Shown: positions 1 to 8,909, numbered from the stretch's first letter. The stretch is 64,000 bases of DNA from Mangrovicoccus sp049603835 (GCA_049603835.1 JBMYSZ010000001.1:62001-126000), one strand, 5' to 3'. The notes: a model not told the origin generated them from the letters alone. Translations and numbers: made by a program.

Positions 1-113
1 TAGCGCACGAAGACCTCATAGCCCGTGCCCACGGCCATGAGAATTATCAGCCAGGCAAAGGCCTTGCCGAACCAAGCCGATAGATTATCGGCGAAGCGGA
101 TATAGGAATACAT
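1..113 (-). CDS. TRAP transporter small permease (DctQ-type), N-terminal fragment
   Basis: Only the first 37 codons are inside the window; the gene runs off the left edge. The translation begins MYSYIRFADNLSAW and enters a hydrophobic stretch (WLIILMAVGTGYEVFVR) that looks like the first membrane helix of a DctQ-type small TRAP subunit. These proteins pair with the large DctM permease and take substrate from a periplasmic binding protein, using the sodium gradient. Its place directly downstream of a TRAP binding-protein gene on the same strand supports the call. The start ATG at 113 is the first one in frame. Membrane fragments this short are not distinctive alone, so the identification depends on the neighbour. 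Confidence 0.75.
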   Translation of the reverse strand, partial: MYSYIRFADNLSAWFGKAFAWLIILMAVGTGYEVFVR

Positions 114-145
114 GAGCAGATCACCCTAGCAGGCGCGATGGGAAA

Positions 146-171
146 CCCCTCACGCGATAGGGCGTGAGGGG
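146..171 (-). terminator. Stem-loop between TRAP binding-protein and permease genes
   Basis: A perfect 10-bp inverted repeat (146-155 with 162-171) with a 6-base loop sits between the binding-protein stop and the permease start. On the minus strand it is followed by only three T residues, so it is a weak terminator or an mRNA-stabilising hairpin. In TRAP operons such a structure would let the binding protein be made in excess over the membrane subunits. Confidence 0.65.
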
Positions 172-196
172 CGATTTTAGCGATTGAGGCGGGGGA

Positions 197-1318
197 TTAG
201 CCCAGCTTCAACTTGCCTGGGAAGTAATGGTTATAGGCAAGCGCGTAATCCGGCGCGTTCATCAGCTCATAGAAGGTGACCTGCTCAACCCAAGCGCGTT
301 GGCTGTCGAGCACCTTCTTCATGAAAGGATCGGCCTCAAGGGTTGGGATCAGCTTATCCCAAGCCTGGATCTGCGCATCTAGGATGTCTTTCGATGTCCG
401 ATGCACGGTCACGCCGCCTTCGTCCTGAAGCCATTGCAGATCCGCAGAGTAGCGGCGCATGGCTTTCGCGGTATTTGCGGTAGAGGCCGCTTCAACCCCA
501 TGCACCAAGATGGCGCGCAGATCTGGGTCCAGCTCTTCCATGAAGAATTTGGAGAAGAGGAATTCAAAGCTTTCCGAGGCCTGGTGATAGGAAGAAAGAT
601 AGTAGTTCTTCGCCACATCATGGGCGCCGAAATCTTTGTCCGAGCTGGGATTGTTGAACTCAAAGGCATCGATCACACCGCGCTCCATCGCGGGGACGAT
701 CTCGCCACCGGGAAGCTGCGCCACTGACATGCCCATGGATTGCAGCAGATCCGCCGCCAGGCCCACAGTACGATATTTGAAGCCCTCAAGATCAGAGGCT
801 TGGTTCACCTCGCCTTTGAACCAACCGAAGGGCTGGGCAAACATGGGAAAGCCCATATAGCCTTCTACATCGAGGCCCATAATATCCTGGGTCAGCTCGT
901 TATAAAGATCCTTGCCGCCGCCTTCATAGAACCAGCTCAGCATCGTCGTGGCCGAGCCACCGAAAACCGGGCCTGTGCCGAATAGCGAGGCGGCTTTGTT
1001 TTTGCCATACCAGTAAACCGGCACGGAATGGGCGGCATCAAGCAGACCATCATTGACCGCATCAAGCACCTGGAAGGCCGCCACAACCGCGCCTGCGGGC
1101 AGCAGATCGACCTTCAGGCGACCGCCTGACATGGCTTCGACGCGGTCGGTGTAATCTTTGGCGAATTCCTGCCAGATATTGGAGGCCGACCAAGAGGTCT
1201 GCATCTTCATCACAATGGGCGCATTGGCCAAAACAGCCGGAGCCGCCAAAGTGGTTGCACCGCCGGCAAGCGCTGTGGTCCGCAGGAATTTCCTGCGGTT
1301 CATTTTCGTATCAGACAT
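197..1318 (-). CDS. TRAP transporter substrate-binding protein (DctP/TakP family)
   Basis: A 373-residue periplasmic binding protein of the tripartite ATP-independent transport family. It starts with a twin-arginine signal (RRKFLRTT, residues 8-15) followed by a hydrophobic stretch and an AxA-type cleavage site (PAVLA). The mature part has the family layout, including the segment FKYRTVGLAADLL, where the conserved arginine normally holds the substrate carboxylate. The length and the pattern SWSASNIWQEFAKDY...GGRLKV resemble the TakP/DctP2 branch, which binds keto acids or other organic acids; the actual ligand cannot be read from sequence. A strong ribosome site (GGGAGGAAAAT before ATG) fixes the start. 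The small permease gene follows downstream after a hairpin. Confidence 0.92.
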   Translation of the reverse strand: MSDTKMNRRKFLRTTALAGGATTLAAPAVLANAPIVMKMQTSWSASNIWQEFAKDYTDRVEAMSGGRLKVDLLPAGAVVAAFQVLDAVNDGLLDAAHSVPVYWYGKNKAASLFGTGPVFGGSATTMLSWFYEGGGKDLYNELTQDIMGLDVEGYMGFPMFAQPFGWFKGEVNQASDLEGFKYRTVGLAADLLQSMGMSVAQLPGGEIVPAMERGVIDAFEFNNPSSDKDFGAHDVAKNYYLSSYHQASESFEFLFSKFFMEELDPDLRAILVHGVEAASTANTAKAMRRYSADLQWLQDEGGVTVHRTSKDILDAQIQAWDKLIPTLEADPFMKKVLDSQRAWVEQVTFYELMNAPDYALAYNHYFPGKLKLG

Positions 1319-1746
1319 ATTTTCCTCCCATAGCGGACCTTCGTTGAGGCCCAGCTGTTTTCCGCTTTTGCGCGCTGTGACACGGGCGCGGATAATCTAA
1401 GAATTCCTCATCTCGGGATAAAATCAAGGGCAAGCGAGGCAGAAATTGTCCATTTTGGTCAGAAAATGCAGCCAATCAGACGAATTACCTAGGGTCTGAG
1501 AAATATTCAGGGCTGGATGTCGGGAGCTGCTGCGTCCTATGGCTGGGGCAGAACTGGCAATCCGTAAGATTTTTTAGAGACACTGTCCGCGCATCCGAAT
1601 GACGCGCAGACAGTGTTCGTTGCCCTCGCTTTGCAGGGCTCTTAGCGGCCCGCAATGCGCGAAAGCATCCCCCTCCCAGGTGATGTTTTAACCTTCTGTC
1701 AATGATTCACCCATGCCGGGTAGTAGTGATGTACTACGGTATGCAT
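1319..1746. other. Intergenic region with one imperfect palindrome
   Basis: This 428-base stretch lies upstream of the TRAP operon and downstream of the ribbon-helix-helix gene, both on the minus strand, and holds no credible gene. It contains an imperfect hairpin: 1580-1587 pairs with 1609-1616, then 1589-1592 with 1604-1607, around an 11-base loop. There is no T-tract on either side in the right orientation, so its role is open. The TRAP promoter must lie in the part nearest 1319, but I could not pick convincing -35/-10 boxes. Confidence 0.5.
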
Positions 1747-2031
1747 TCATTCAGCTGGGGTAGAAATAATTTCTGATCGATTTCGTTCATGCAAGCAAAC
1801 GCATCGCAAAATTGAACTGAAATTCGCCATTTCTCCGTGTTTTTCCAGCAAGGACGCATGCAAACTAGAAATGTAATTGGGCGTTGTGCGATTTTCCGAG
1901 GCAGCCAAAGAATCCAAGATTTCCCAGAATACGCGCTCTAGCCGGATCGACGTGCTTTGGCCATTCAAACGCAATCGGCGCGTTTGGGGTTCGAATTTTT
2001 GCAAGTCATAACTGGCGGGCAAGTGACCCAT
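1747..2031 (-). CDS. Ribbon-helix-helix domain protein
   Basis: A 94-residue protein. Its central part (STSIRLERVFWEILDSLA ... NFSSILRCVCL) matches the pattern of the short alphaproteobacterial ribbon-helix-helix family in which a TSxxLE strand is followed by FW and two helices. Such proteins are presumed DNA-binding regulators, but no target is known from the sequence. I chose the ATG at 2031, not the upstream one at 2070, because GGGAGG sits six to seven bases before it. The C-terminal tail (about 20 residues) is not conserved in the family as I know it. The gene stands alone, with no operon partner. Confidence 0.65.
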   Translation of the reverse strand: MGHLPASYDLQKFEPQTRRLRLNGQSTSIRLERVFWEILDSLAASENRTTPNYISSLHASLLEKHGEMANFSSILRCVCLHERNRSEIISTPAE

Positions 2032-2220
2032 GCATTTCCTCCCAAAAATGCAGCGAGTGGCAATCAGCATAGTTTAGAACAGCTATCGCCATGTGATGCT
2101 ATCCTAAAGAATTTGTGACAAATGACAATTATGCTTGACGGGATTTGTCTGCATACTGCGGATTTTTGGGATAAGCCTGGGGATAAGTCTTTGATAATTT
2201 GGGGGTAAGACTTGGGTAAC

Positions 2221-2295
2221 TGGTACTCCGTAGGGGAATCGAACCCCTCTTTCCAGGTTGAAAACCTGGCGTCCTAACCGATAGACGAACGGAGC
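2221..2295 (-). tRNA. tRNA-Glu (anticodon TTC), copy 1
   Basis: The minus strand folds as a full cloverleaf: acceptor GCTCCGT/ACGGAGT, anticodon stem CCAGG/CCTGG around the loop TTTTCAA (anticodon TTC), T-arm AGGGG-TTCGATT-CCCCT and an encoded CCA end at 2221-2223. It is identical in sequence to the copy at 2448-2522. Confidence 0.97.
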
Positions 2296-2313
2296 ACGGT
2301 TAGCGTAGCGGCG

Positions 2314-2342
2314 TATCTAGAAGAAGCTGCGCGCGGGTGCAA
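2314..2342 (-). promoter_or_regulatory. Promoter of tRNA-Glu copy 1
   Basis: On the minus strand a -35 box TTGCAC (2337-2342) and a -10 box TAGATA (2314-2319) are exactly 17 bases apart, about 19 bases before the mature tRNA. The same -35 hexamer and the same spacing occur before the second tRNA-Glu copy, although the spacers differ. This supports two independent transcription units. Confidence 0.65.
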
Positions 2343-2447
2343 GGCCTGTTTGTGCGAATTTTTGAGAATCGTTAACAGCCAAGCATAATTGCTGAATACC
2401 CTAGCGATAGGGTTGTCTGGCACGCTGATTTTGGGGAAGTCCAACAG

Positions 2448-2522
2448 TGGTACTCCGTAGGGGAATCGAACCCCTCTTTCCAGGTTGAAAACCTGGCGTC
2501 CTAACCGATAGACGAACGGAGC
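2448..2522 (-). tRNA. tRNA-Glu (anticodon TTC), copy 2
   Basis: Second copy, 75 bases including the encoded CCA, identical over its whole length to the one at 2221-2295 and on the same strand about 150 bases upstream. Flanking sequences are not similar, so this looks like a maintained gene pair, not a recent duplication of a larger block. Confidence 0.97.
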
Positions 2523-2540
2523 ATTTCTGCCGTGGAGGGC

Positions 2541-2569
2541 TGATTAGGCAAAATGCGCGGCCGGTGCAA
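2541..2569 (-). promoter_or_regulatory. Promoter of tRNA-Glu copy 2
   Basis: On the minus strand TTGCAC (2564-2569) and TAATCA (2541-2546) are 17 bases apart, about 18 bases before the mature tRNA. The layout matches the promoter of the other copy. Confidence 0.6.
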
Positions 2570-2719
2570 GCGGGTTTTTCAACTTTTTTATATTCAGTTT
2601 GTCACGCTGGATTATTGTCTTTGCAGTCCAGGTTGGAACGGACTTCATCGGGGCTGGGGCTTCGCTCATAAAAGCGCGGCAGGAAAACCCGATGCACCGA
2701 AAACTGGATTTGCCGCCAG

Positions 2720-4471
2720 CTAGGCTAGGGCGGCGTCTTCTACCTGTAATTGGACACTGACCCGGCCTTGCCAATGGTTCAAATCGAGCCGCCCGGCCAC
2801 ATGCAACCGCGCATCGCCGCAAGTTTCGAAGAACGGCCCCAATGGCCCGTCAAATGCGCCAAAACAGATTGCCTCTACCGTGGCATGGCCGTCAGTGAGG
2901 CTGAGCTTTAGATGGGTTTCTCCGACCCGGCGCAAGAATTTGATCCGAAGCCCGCTCAAGGCCAAGCGCGGCGCGGGGGAGGATGGCCCAAACGGCCCGG
3001 CTTGATCGAGGGTCGTCACCAGCTCTTCGGTGGCCGCTGCCGGGGCGATCGCGGCTTCTAACACCAAATCTGCCGGGCCGAGCCGGTCTGCGCCTTGCTC
3101 GGCAAGCAAAGCCTCTAGCCGGTCCATGGCCGGTTCGATTTTCTCGGGATCGACGCTTAGCCCCGCCGCCATGCGATGCCCGCCGCCTTTGAGCAGCAGG
3201 CCCTCTTGTGCCACTTTCTGCACGCAAGCGCCCAGATCGATCCCAGCAACGGAGCGGCCGGAGCCTTTGCCTTCGCCCTCAACCAAGCCGATGATCACCG
3301 CCGGGCGTCCCGTGGCTTCTTTCACCCGCGAGGCGACAATGCCCACAACGCCGGGATGCCAGTCTTCGCCGCAGGCCCAAACCAAAGCACCCTCGCTGCC
3401 CCGTGTCTCGATCTGCGCTAAGGCCGCGTCGCGCACCTGTGCCTCAATCTCGCGCCGTTCGGTGTTAAGCTCTTCGAGGCGTGCGGCCAGCCCGGCAGCT
3501 TCCTCCGGGCTATCCGTGGCCAAGAGCCGGGCGCCCAGATCGGCCTTGCCCACACGTCCGCCCGCATTGATCCGAGGACCAAAAACAAATCCCAAATGAT
3601 AGGCGGCTGGGGCGCGGTCCAGCCGAGCGCAATCGGCCAGAGCCACAAGACCAGGATTATGGCGCCGGGCCATGACGGTCAGACCTTGGGTTACGAAGGC
3701 ACGGTTCACCCCAATCAGCGGTGCCACATCCGCAACTGTGGCCAGCGCCACCAGATCGAGCAGGCCCATAAGATCGGGGCAGGGCTGGCCCGCGGCCCGG
3801 TTTTGGCGATTAGCCTCGACCAGCAGCAAAAACACCACCGCCGCCGCGCAAAGATGGCCCAGATCGCCGCTTTCATCGGTGCGGTTGGGATTGACCACCG
3901 CAAAGGCAGGGGGCAGCTGCGCTTCGGCCAAATGGTGGTCCAAGACCAGCACATCACAGCTGGCCGCGGCCAAGGGGGCGTGACTAACCGTGCCGCAATC
4001 GACGCAAATGATCAGGTCATGCCGCGCGGAAAGATCCTGCATGGCGGGCACATTCGGCCCATAGCCTTCGTCGATGCGGTCCGGGATATAAAGCGTCGCA
4101 TTCCGCCCCAAACCCCGCAGCCAACGCAGCAAAAGCGCAGCAGAACTGCCGCCATCCACATCATAATCGGCGAAAATCGCGATCCGCTGGGACTCTGCCA
4201 CGGCTTGACGCAGTCTTTCAGCGGCTTTTTCCATATCGCGCAAACTTCGCGGATCCGGCAGCAAGGTTTTGAGTTTCGGCGAAAGATAATCCTCCACCGC
4301 CTCTGGCCCGATCCGCCGCCGCGCCAGGCATTGCGCCACGGGAAGGGGCAGGCCAGTCATTTGCAGGATGCTATCGGCTAGGCGTTGTTGCTCGATCCCA
4401 GGTCCAATCCATCGCCGTCCGGTGACCGAGGCGGTGACACCGAGAAAGGGCGTGGGGTCAGGATTGGCCAT
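2720..4471 (-). CDS. recJ: Single-stranded-DNA-specific exonuclease RecJ
   Basis: A 583-residue 5'-to-3' single-strand exonuclease of the DHH phosphoesterase family, acting in recombination and mismatch repair. Motif I is ADYDVDGGSS (D102, D104, D106) and the DHH signature is at residues 178-180 (LVLDHHLAEAQ). A DHHA1 domain (LVWACGEDWHPGVVGIVASR) and the nucleotide-binding OB-like tail follow. I prefer the ATG at 4471 because the protein then starts MANPDPTPFLGV, as relatives do, with GGAG nine bases before; the reading frame stays open to an ATG at 4552, which would add 27 unlikely residues. It lies downstream of glpX but behind a terminator, so it probably also has its own promoter. Confidence 0.95.
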   Translation of the reverse strand: MANPDPTPFLGVTASVTGRRWIGPGIEQQRLADSILQMTGLPLPVAQCLARRRIGPEAVEDYLSPKLKTLLPDPRSLRDMEKAAERLRQAVAESQRIAIFADYDVDGGSSAALLLRWLRGLGRNATLYIPDRIDEGYGPNVPAMQDLSARHDLIICVDCGTVSHAPLAAASCDVLVLDHHLAEAQLPPAFAVVNPNRTDESGDLGHLCAAAVVFLLLVEANRQNRAAGQPCPDLMGLLDLVALATVADVAPLIGVNRAFVTQGLTVMARRHNPGLVALADCARLDRAPAAYHLGFVFGPRINAGGRVGKADLGARLLATDSPEEAAGLAARLEELNTERREIEAQVRDAALAQIETRGSEGALVWACGEDWHPGVVGIVASRVKEATGRPAVIIGLVEGEGKGSGRSVAGIDLGACVQKVAQEGLLLKGGGHRMAAGLSVDPEKIEPAMDRLEALLAEQGADRLGPADLVLEAAIAPAAATEELVTTLDQAGPFGPSSPAPRLALSGLRIKFLRRVGETHLKLSLTDGHATVEAICFGAFDGPLGPFFETCGDARLHVAGRLDLNHWQGRVSVQLQVEDAALA

Positions 4472-4612
4472 GGGCGGGGTCTCCGGTTTTTCGGCCTCTC
4501 CCTTACGGGCAAAGGTGTAACCCGATGAGGTCTGTTTCGGCATGAACTGCAAAGGCTACCCCTGGCTAGCGCCGTCGCAGCAGAGTGAAAAGCCCAAGGC
4601 CAATAATTGTCG

Positions 4613-4647
4613 CAAAAAAAAGAGAACCCGGCTCGGAGGCCGGGTTC
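4613..4647 (-). terminator. Rho-independent terminator of glpX
   Basis: On the minus strand a 9-bp GC-rich stem (GAACCCGGC/GCCGGGTTC, 4624-4647) is followed by CTC and eight T residues. It lies 26 bases after the glpX stop and separates hom-glpX from recJ. Confidence 0.9.
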
Positions 4648-4672
4648 GGATCACTTACGTCGCAGACTGTGC

Positions 4673-5638
4673 TTAGAGAACAGGGTTGCGATAAGTCATG
4701 CGGCGGATAGAGCCGGTTTTCGAGCGCATCAGGATGGTTTCCGCAGTTAGGAAGCCCGGCTCACGCTTGATGCCGGATACCAGCGAGCCATCGGTCACGC
4801 CGGTCGCGGCAAAGATCACGTCAGAGGTCACCAACTCGTCACGCGTATAGACGCGGTCGAAATCGGTCACACCGGCTTTTTCGGCACGGCCACGTTCGTC
4901 ATCATTACGGAACAACAGCTTGCCAAAAAGTTGGCCGCCCATGCATTTCAGCGCGCCGGCTGCCAGAACGCCTTCGGGAGCGCCGCCAGAGCCCATATAG
5001 ATATCGATGCCGGTTTTTTCCCATTCGGCCACATGGATGATGCCCGCCACATCGCCATCAGGGATCAAGCGGATCGAAGCGCCAGTGCTGCGCAGCTCGG
5101 CAATCATTTCTGCATGACGCTCGCGCTCAAGAACGCAGCAATTGATATCGGAGGGCTTCACGCCTTTGGCTTTGGCCAGTTCCTCAACCCGTTGGGTCGG
5201 GGTCATGTCCATGGTGACCACGCCTGCGTCATAGCCCGGGCCAACCGCCAGTTTTTCCATATACACATCCGGCGCATGCAGCATGGTGCCACGCGGTGCC
5301 ATGGCGATCACGGCCAGAGCATTGGGCATGTCTTTCGCGGTCAGGGTCGTACCTTCGAGCGGATCCAGCGCGATATCAACCGCCGGGCCAGTGCCGGTGC
5401 CAACCTCTTCGCCGATATAAAGCATCGGTGCTTCGTCACGCTCGCCTTCGCCGATCACGACCACGCCTGCGATTTCCAGCATATTCAGCTGGGTGCGCAT
5501 CGCGTCCACGGCGGCTTGGTCCGCTGCTTTTTCATCGCCGCCGCCGATCAGCTTGGCCGAGGCCAGAGCCGCTGCTTCGGATACACGGGCCAGGCCCAGG
5601 GAAAGCATACGATCGTTGAAATCAATTGGGGTCGCCAT
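4673..5638 (-). CDS. glpX: Class II fructose-1,6-bisphosphatase
   Basis: A 321-residue GlpX-type fructose bisphosphatase, the metal-dependent class unrelated in fold detail to the Fbp class. It removes the 1-phosphate of fructose-1,6-bisphosphate in gluconeogenesis, and homologues also serve the Calvin cycle. Visible signatures are VVIGEGERDEAPML (metal-binding acidic loop), DPLEGTTL (the DPLxGT phosphatase motif) and GSGGAPEGVLAAGALK. Length is normal for the family. AAGGAG lies six bases before the ATG. It follows hom with a 63-base gap and ends at a strong terminator, so the two are probably co-transcribed. Confidence 0.96.
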   Translation of the reverse strand: MATPIDFNDRMLSLGLARVSEAAALASAKLIGGGDEKAADQAAVDAMRTQLNMLEIAGVVVIGEGERDEAPMLYIGEEVGTGTGPAVDIALDPLEGTTLTAKDMPNALAVIAMAPRGTMLHAPDVYMEKLAVGPGYDAGVVTMDMTPTQRVEELAKAKGVKPSDINCCVLERERHAEMIAELRSTGASIRLIPDGDVAGIIHVAEWEKTGIDIYMGSGGAPEGVLAAGALKCMGGQLFGKLLFRNDDERGRAEKAGVTDFDRVYTRDELVTSDVIFAATGVTDGSLVSGIKREPGFLTAETILMRSKTGSIRRMTYRNPVL

Positions 5639-5701
5639 GGAGCACTCCTTACTACCGCGCGCGAACTGACTTACGCGCTTCTTTCTTCGCCCTGTTGGGC
5701 C

Positions 5702-6988
5702 CTAAACTTGTTCGATCCGAAGCGCGACAGGATCCGCCGCTAGCACGCCAGTTTTCGGCAACATCGCAAGCGCGGCATCCAAACTGGCCCGAGTCGTTTT
5801 ATGGGTGACAATAAGGACAGGCGCTTTTTGTTCCGCGTGGCCATACTGACGCAGTCGGTCGATTGAGATGCCATTATCCCCCAATATTGTCGCGACCTTG
5901 GCTAAAGCGCCGGGTTTATCCACCAGGCTGAGGCGCAGATAATATGGGGCAGGCACAGCGGCGGAGGCGGCAGGCATTTCCGCCAGGCTCTTGGCGGCTT
6001 GGCCAAAGACCGGCAGACGCAGCCCGCGCGCAATATCCATCACATCTCCCATCACTGCCGAGGCCGTCGGACCTTCGCCCGCGCCAGCACCGCGCAGCAC
6101 GATTTGACCCACAGCATCGCCTTCGAGCACGACCATATTTGTGGCGTTTTCCAGCTGACCCAAAGGCGAGCTAACCGGCACCAAGCAGGGGCTCATGCGC
6201 TGTTCCAGGCCGCGCCCGGTCAATTGCGCCACGCCCAGCAATTTGATGCGATAGCCCAGATCATCGGCACGGGTGATGTCTTCGATTGTGACATGTTCGA
6301 TGCCAGTCATGCGCACCCCGTCGAAATCGACCTTGGTGCCAAAAGCGATCGCCGAAAGCAGCGCCAGCTTATGGCCCGCATCAATTCCGCCCACATCAAG
6401 GGTTGGATCGGCTTCGAGATAGCCCAGCTGGCGCGCCTCTTCGAATACCGTGTCATAGGCCAGATTTTCCGACTGCATCTTGGTCAGAATATAATTACAG
6501 GTGCCGTTCATCACACCCATGACGCGGGTGATCTGATTGCCGGCCAGGCCTTCGGTCAGGGCTTTGATAACTGGGATACCGCCCGCCACCGCAGCCTCAA
6601 AGCGCAGGCAAAGCCCAGCCTCTTCGGCGGTTTCGGCCAGTTCTTGGCCGTGATGCGCAAGCATGGCTTTATTGGCGGTGACAACATCCTTGCCACTGGC
6701 AATAGCGGCGCGGGTAGCATCAAGGGCAGGGCCCTCATCGCCGCCGATCAATTCGATGAAAAGATCGATATCCTCGCGCTGCGCCAAAGTGACTGGATCA
6801 TCCACCCAGTCATAAGCCGATAGATCTACGCCGCGATCTTTGCCCTTTGTGCGGGCATTCACCGCCACAAGCTGCAGGTCGCGCCCGGCGCGTTTGCCCA
6901 AAAGGGCAGCATGTTCCTGGAGGATTTTGACGACCCCGATGCCGACAGTTCCCAATCCTGCAAGTCCGATGCGTAGGGGCTGGGTCAT
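5702..6988 (-). CDS. hom: Homoserine dehydrogenase
   Basis: A 428-residue enzyme that reduces aspartate semialdehyde to homoserine with NAD(P)H, the branch point to threonine and methionine. The N-terminus carries the nucleotide-binding loop (GLAGLGTVGIGVV). The middle contains the catalytic domain (GTCNYILTKM, YLEADPTLDVGGIDAGHKL), and the C-terminal 80 residues form an ACT domain (LSLVDKPGALAKVATIL), usually responsible for threonine feedback. Start at ATG 6988 with GGAG before it. It is monofunctional, with no aspartokinase fused. Threonine synthase (thrC) is encoded far away at 58296. Confidence 0.96.
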   Translation of the reverse strand: MTQPLRIGLAGLGTVGIGVVKILQEHAALLGKRAGRDLQLVAVNARTKGKDRGVDLSAYDWVDDPVTLAQREDIDLFIELIGGDEGPALDATRAAIASGKDVVTANKAMLAHHGQELAETAEEAGLCLRFEAAVAGGIPVIKALTEGLAGNQITRVMGVMNGTCNYILTKMQSENLAYDTVFEEARQLGYLEADPTLDVGGIDAGHKLALLSAIAFGTKVDFDGVRMTGIEHVTIEDITRADDLGYRIKLLGVAQLTGRGLEQRMSPCLVPVSSPLGQLENATNMVVLEGDAVGQIVLRGAGAGEGPTASAVMGDVMDIARGLRLPVFGQAAKSLAEMPAASAAVPAPYYLRLSLVDKPGALAKVATILGDNGISIDRLRQYGHAEQKAPVLIVTHKTTRASLDAALAMLPKTGVLAADPVALRIEQV

Positions 6989-7063
6989 GGAGGGCTCCGT
7001 CTCTTTTCTATTCCTGCCCGCTGCCCTTATCCCGAAGCCAGGCCTGCTGCAACCAAACGACGC

Positions 7064-7627
7064 CTATTGCCCGTCTTGGCGTTCCCTTTGACGCAGCTGG
7101 TCCACATCTCCCTGGAAATCCCGCAGTCGTTTGAGCAGGTCTGTGTCTTCGGCCTCGGCGGGGATTGAAGGAGAGTCCTCTCCAGGCTTGGCAGAAGGGG
7201 CAGAGGCCGCAGGGATTTGCCGCGCCCGTGCCTCAGCCGCGATATTCCGTAGATCTTTCGCCCGCTCGGTCAGCTCATCTGCGCGCGGTGTGGTGTCTGT
7301 GATCACAGTCGCGGCCGTATTGCGCAGATCCTCGGCACGGGCGGGCAGGGTATTCGCCGGGGCGCCTTCGGGCTTTTGCGCCAACAGATCCGTGGCGATG
7401 TCAGCGAGTCCCTCGGCGCGGGCAATGTCGCTGTCACGATCCAATGTCACCTCTTCCAACCGGCCCGCGCTTTGCCGTTCCGGTAGGACATAACGCGCAA
7501 TGGGTTCGATCTTCGGCGCAGAGGCCAAAGCGCCACGGGTGAAGCGCTGGTTTTGCGGCGGCAGATCGCTGGGCACGCATGCGCTCAGCCCAAAAAGCGT
7601 GAGGCAAAGAGCAAAGCGGCGAAACAT
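7064..7627 (-). CDS. Hypothetical lipoprotein with helical C-terminal part
   Basis: A 187-residue protein with a lipoprotein signal (MFRRFALCLTLFGLSAC, cysteine at 17), so it is likely anchored in a membrane. The mature part is rich in Ala, Arg and Glu and contains two similar segments, ARAEDLRNTAA and ERAKDLRNIAAEARA, which suggest repeated amphipathic helices; the last 30 residues also look coiled-coil-like. I recognise no catalytic motif. The reading frame extends upstream to 7915, but the signal peptide fixes the ATG at 7627. It lies between hom and a pirin gene, all on the minus strand, without tight coupling. Confidence 0.75.
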   Translation of the reverse strand: MFRRFALCLTLFGLSACVPSDLPPQNQRFTRGALASAPKIEPIARYVLPERQSAGRLEEVTLDRDSDIARAEGLADIATDLLAQKPEGAPANTLPARAEDLRNTAATVITDTTPRADELTERAKDLRNIAAEARARQIPAASAPSAKPGEDSPSIPAEAEDTDLLKRLRDFQGDVDQLRQRERQDGQ

Positions 7628-7853
7628 CGTGGATAGCGGACCTGTGGCTTGGGGGCGATTGACGCGATTTCCTCTGCCTAAAACACTTCGTGCGCAGGGT
7701 GAAGGGAAAGGCGGCCCCTCTGGACGATTTGCCAGCAATGCCGTGGCAGGTAGAGCAGGGGCAGAGCGCGAGCCATAAAAGCAAAGCGGCGATAGCCCAA
7801 AGCCACCGCCGCCATTTTCTGGGCGCATCACCTGCGCGATGATCTCACCAGAT

Positions 7854-8765
7854 TCAATGAGCGGGCTGAATGAATGTCCCATTTTGCAAATCGCGCATGG
7901 CTTGGCGGATCTCATCGCGGGTATTCATCACAATCGGCCCATGCCAGGCCACCGGCTCATTCAGCGGCGCGCCAGAAATCAGCAGGAAGCGAACCCCCTC
8001 TGGCCCGGCCTGCACCGTGACCTCATCGCCTGTGCCAAAGGTTACCAAAGTGCGGTCCCCCGAGAGATCGCGGATATTGAACTCTTCCCCTGCCACTTCC
8101 TTTTCCAGCAGTACACCGCGCGGGGCAGAGGCATCGGCAAATTTCCCGGCGCCTTGGAAGACATAGGCAAAGGCATGGCGATATGTGTCGATCTTGAAGC
8201 TTTTGCGCAGCCCCGCCGGAACAAAGATGTCCAGATATTGCGGATCAGCGGCGATGCCATCCACAGGCCCGGTTTTGCCCCAGAAACTGCCGACTATCAC
8301 TTTTACCCGCGTGCCATCATCATCGATGATCTCGGGAATATCCTGGCCTTGCACATCTTGATAGCGCGGCGCGGTCATCTTCATGGAGGCGGGCAGATTG
8401 GCCCAAAGCTGGAAGCCATGCATCTGACCAGTGGCGTTTCCCTTGGGCATCTCTTGGTGCAAGATCCCCGATCCCGCCGTCATCCATTGCACATCGCCCG
8501 CGCCAAGCGTGCCGGTATTTCCTAGGCTATCGCCATGCTCCACCGTGCCATTAAGCACATAAGTGATGGTCTCGATGCCGCGATGCGGATGCCAAGGGAA
8601 ACCTTTCAGATAATCTTCGGGCCGCTCATTGCGGAAATCGTCGAACAGCAGGAACGGATCCAACTCGCTAGGATCGCCAAAGCCAAAAGCACGATGCAAT
8701 TTGACCCCGGCGCCTTCGGTATGCGGCATGGCCGGGCGACTACTATTAACAGGTCTGAGGGACAT
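7854..8765 (-). CDS. Pirin family protein
   Basis: A 303-residue double-cupin protein. The N-terminal cupin has the pirin signature: FLLFDDF, then PHRGIETITYVLNGTVEHGDS with metal-binding His residues, then QWMTAGSGILHQEMP. The C-terminal cupin is followed by the family's closing segment (EPVAWHGPIVMNTRDEIRQA). Bacterial pirins can act as quercetin 2,3-dioxygenases, and others modulate metabolic enzymes; the in-vivo role here cannot be told. A strong ribosome site (AAGGAGG, seven bases before ATG) fixes the start. Upstream, on the opposite strand, lies a small membrane-protein gene. Confidence 0.95.
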   Translation of the reverse strand: MSLRPVNSSRPAMPHTEGAGVKLHRAFGFGDPSELDPFLLFDDFRNERPEDYLKGFPWHPHRGIETITYVLNGTVEHGDSLGNTGTLGAGDVQWMTAGSGILHQEMPKGNATGQMHGFQLWANLPASMKMTAPRYQDVQGQDIPEIIDDDGTRVKVIVGSFWGKTGPVDGIAADPQYLDIFVPAGLRKSFKIDTYRHAFAYVFQGAGKFADASAPRGVLLEKEVAGEEFNIRDLSGDRTLVTFGTGDEVTVQAGPEGVRFLLISGAPLNEPVAWHGPIVMNTRDEIRQAMRDLQNGTFIQPAH

Positions 8766-8909
8766 GGCTTTGCCTCCTTATCTATGAAGTTGGAATAGAG
8801 GTAATCTACCGAGCCCTAGATGCAATGCACAGATCTGCGCCAAACCGCAGGGGGATTGTGCGTGATCGCAGGTCTCGCGCTTTCTGGCTGGCTGGGTTAG
8901 GGCAGGCGC

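Noticed and set aside
1580..1616. Hairpin upstream of the TRAP operon as a terminator
   Set aside because: The T-run lies on the 5' side on the plus strand, and on the minus strand the stem is followed by A residues, so it does not fit a Rho-independent terminator in either direction.
3596..4381. 261-codon frame antisense to recJ
   Set aside because: Shadow of recJ; no family resemblance.
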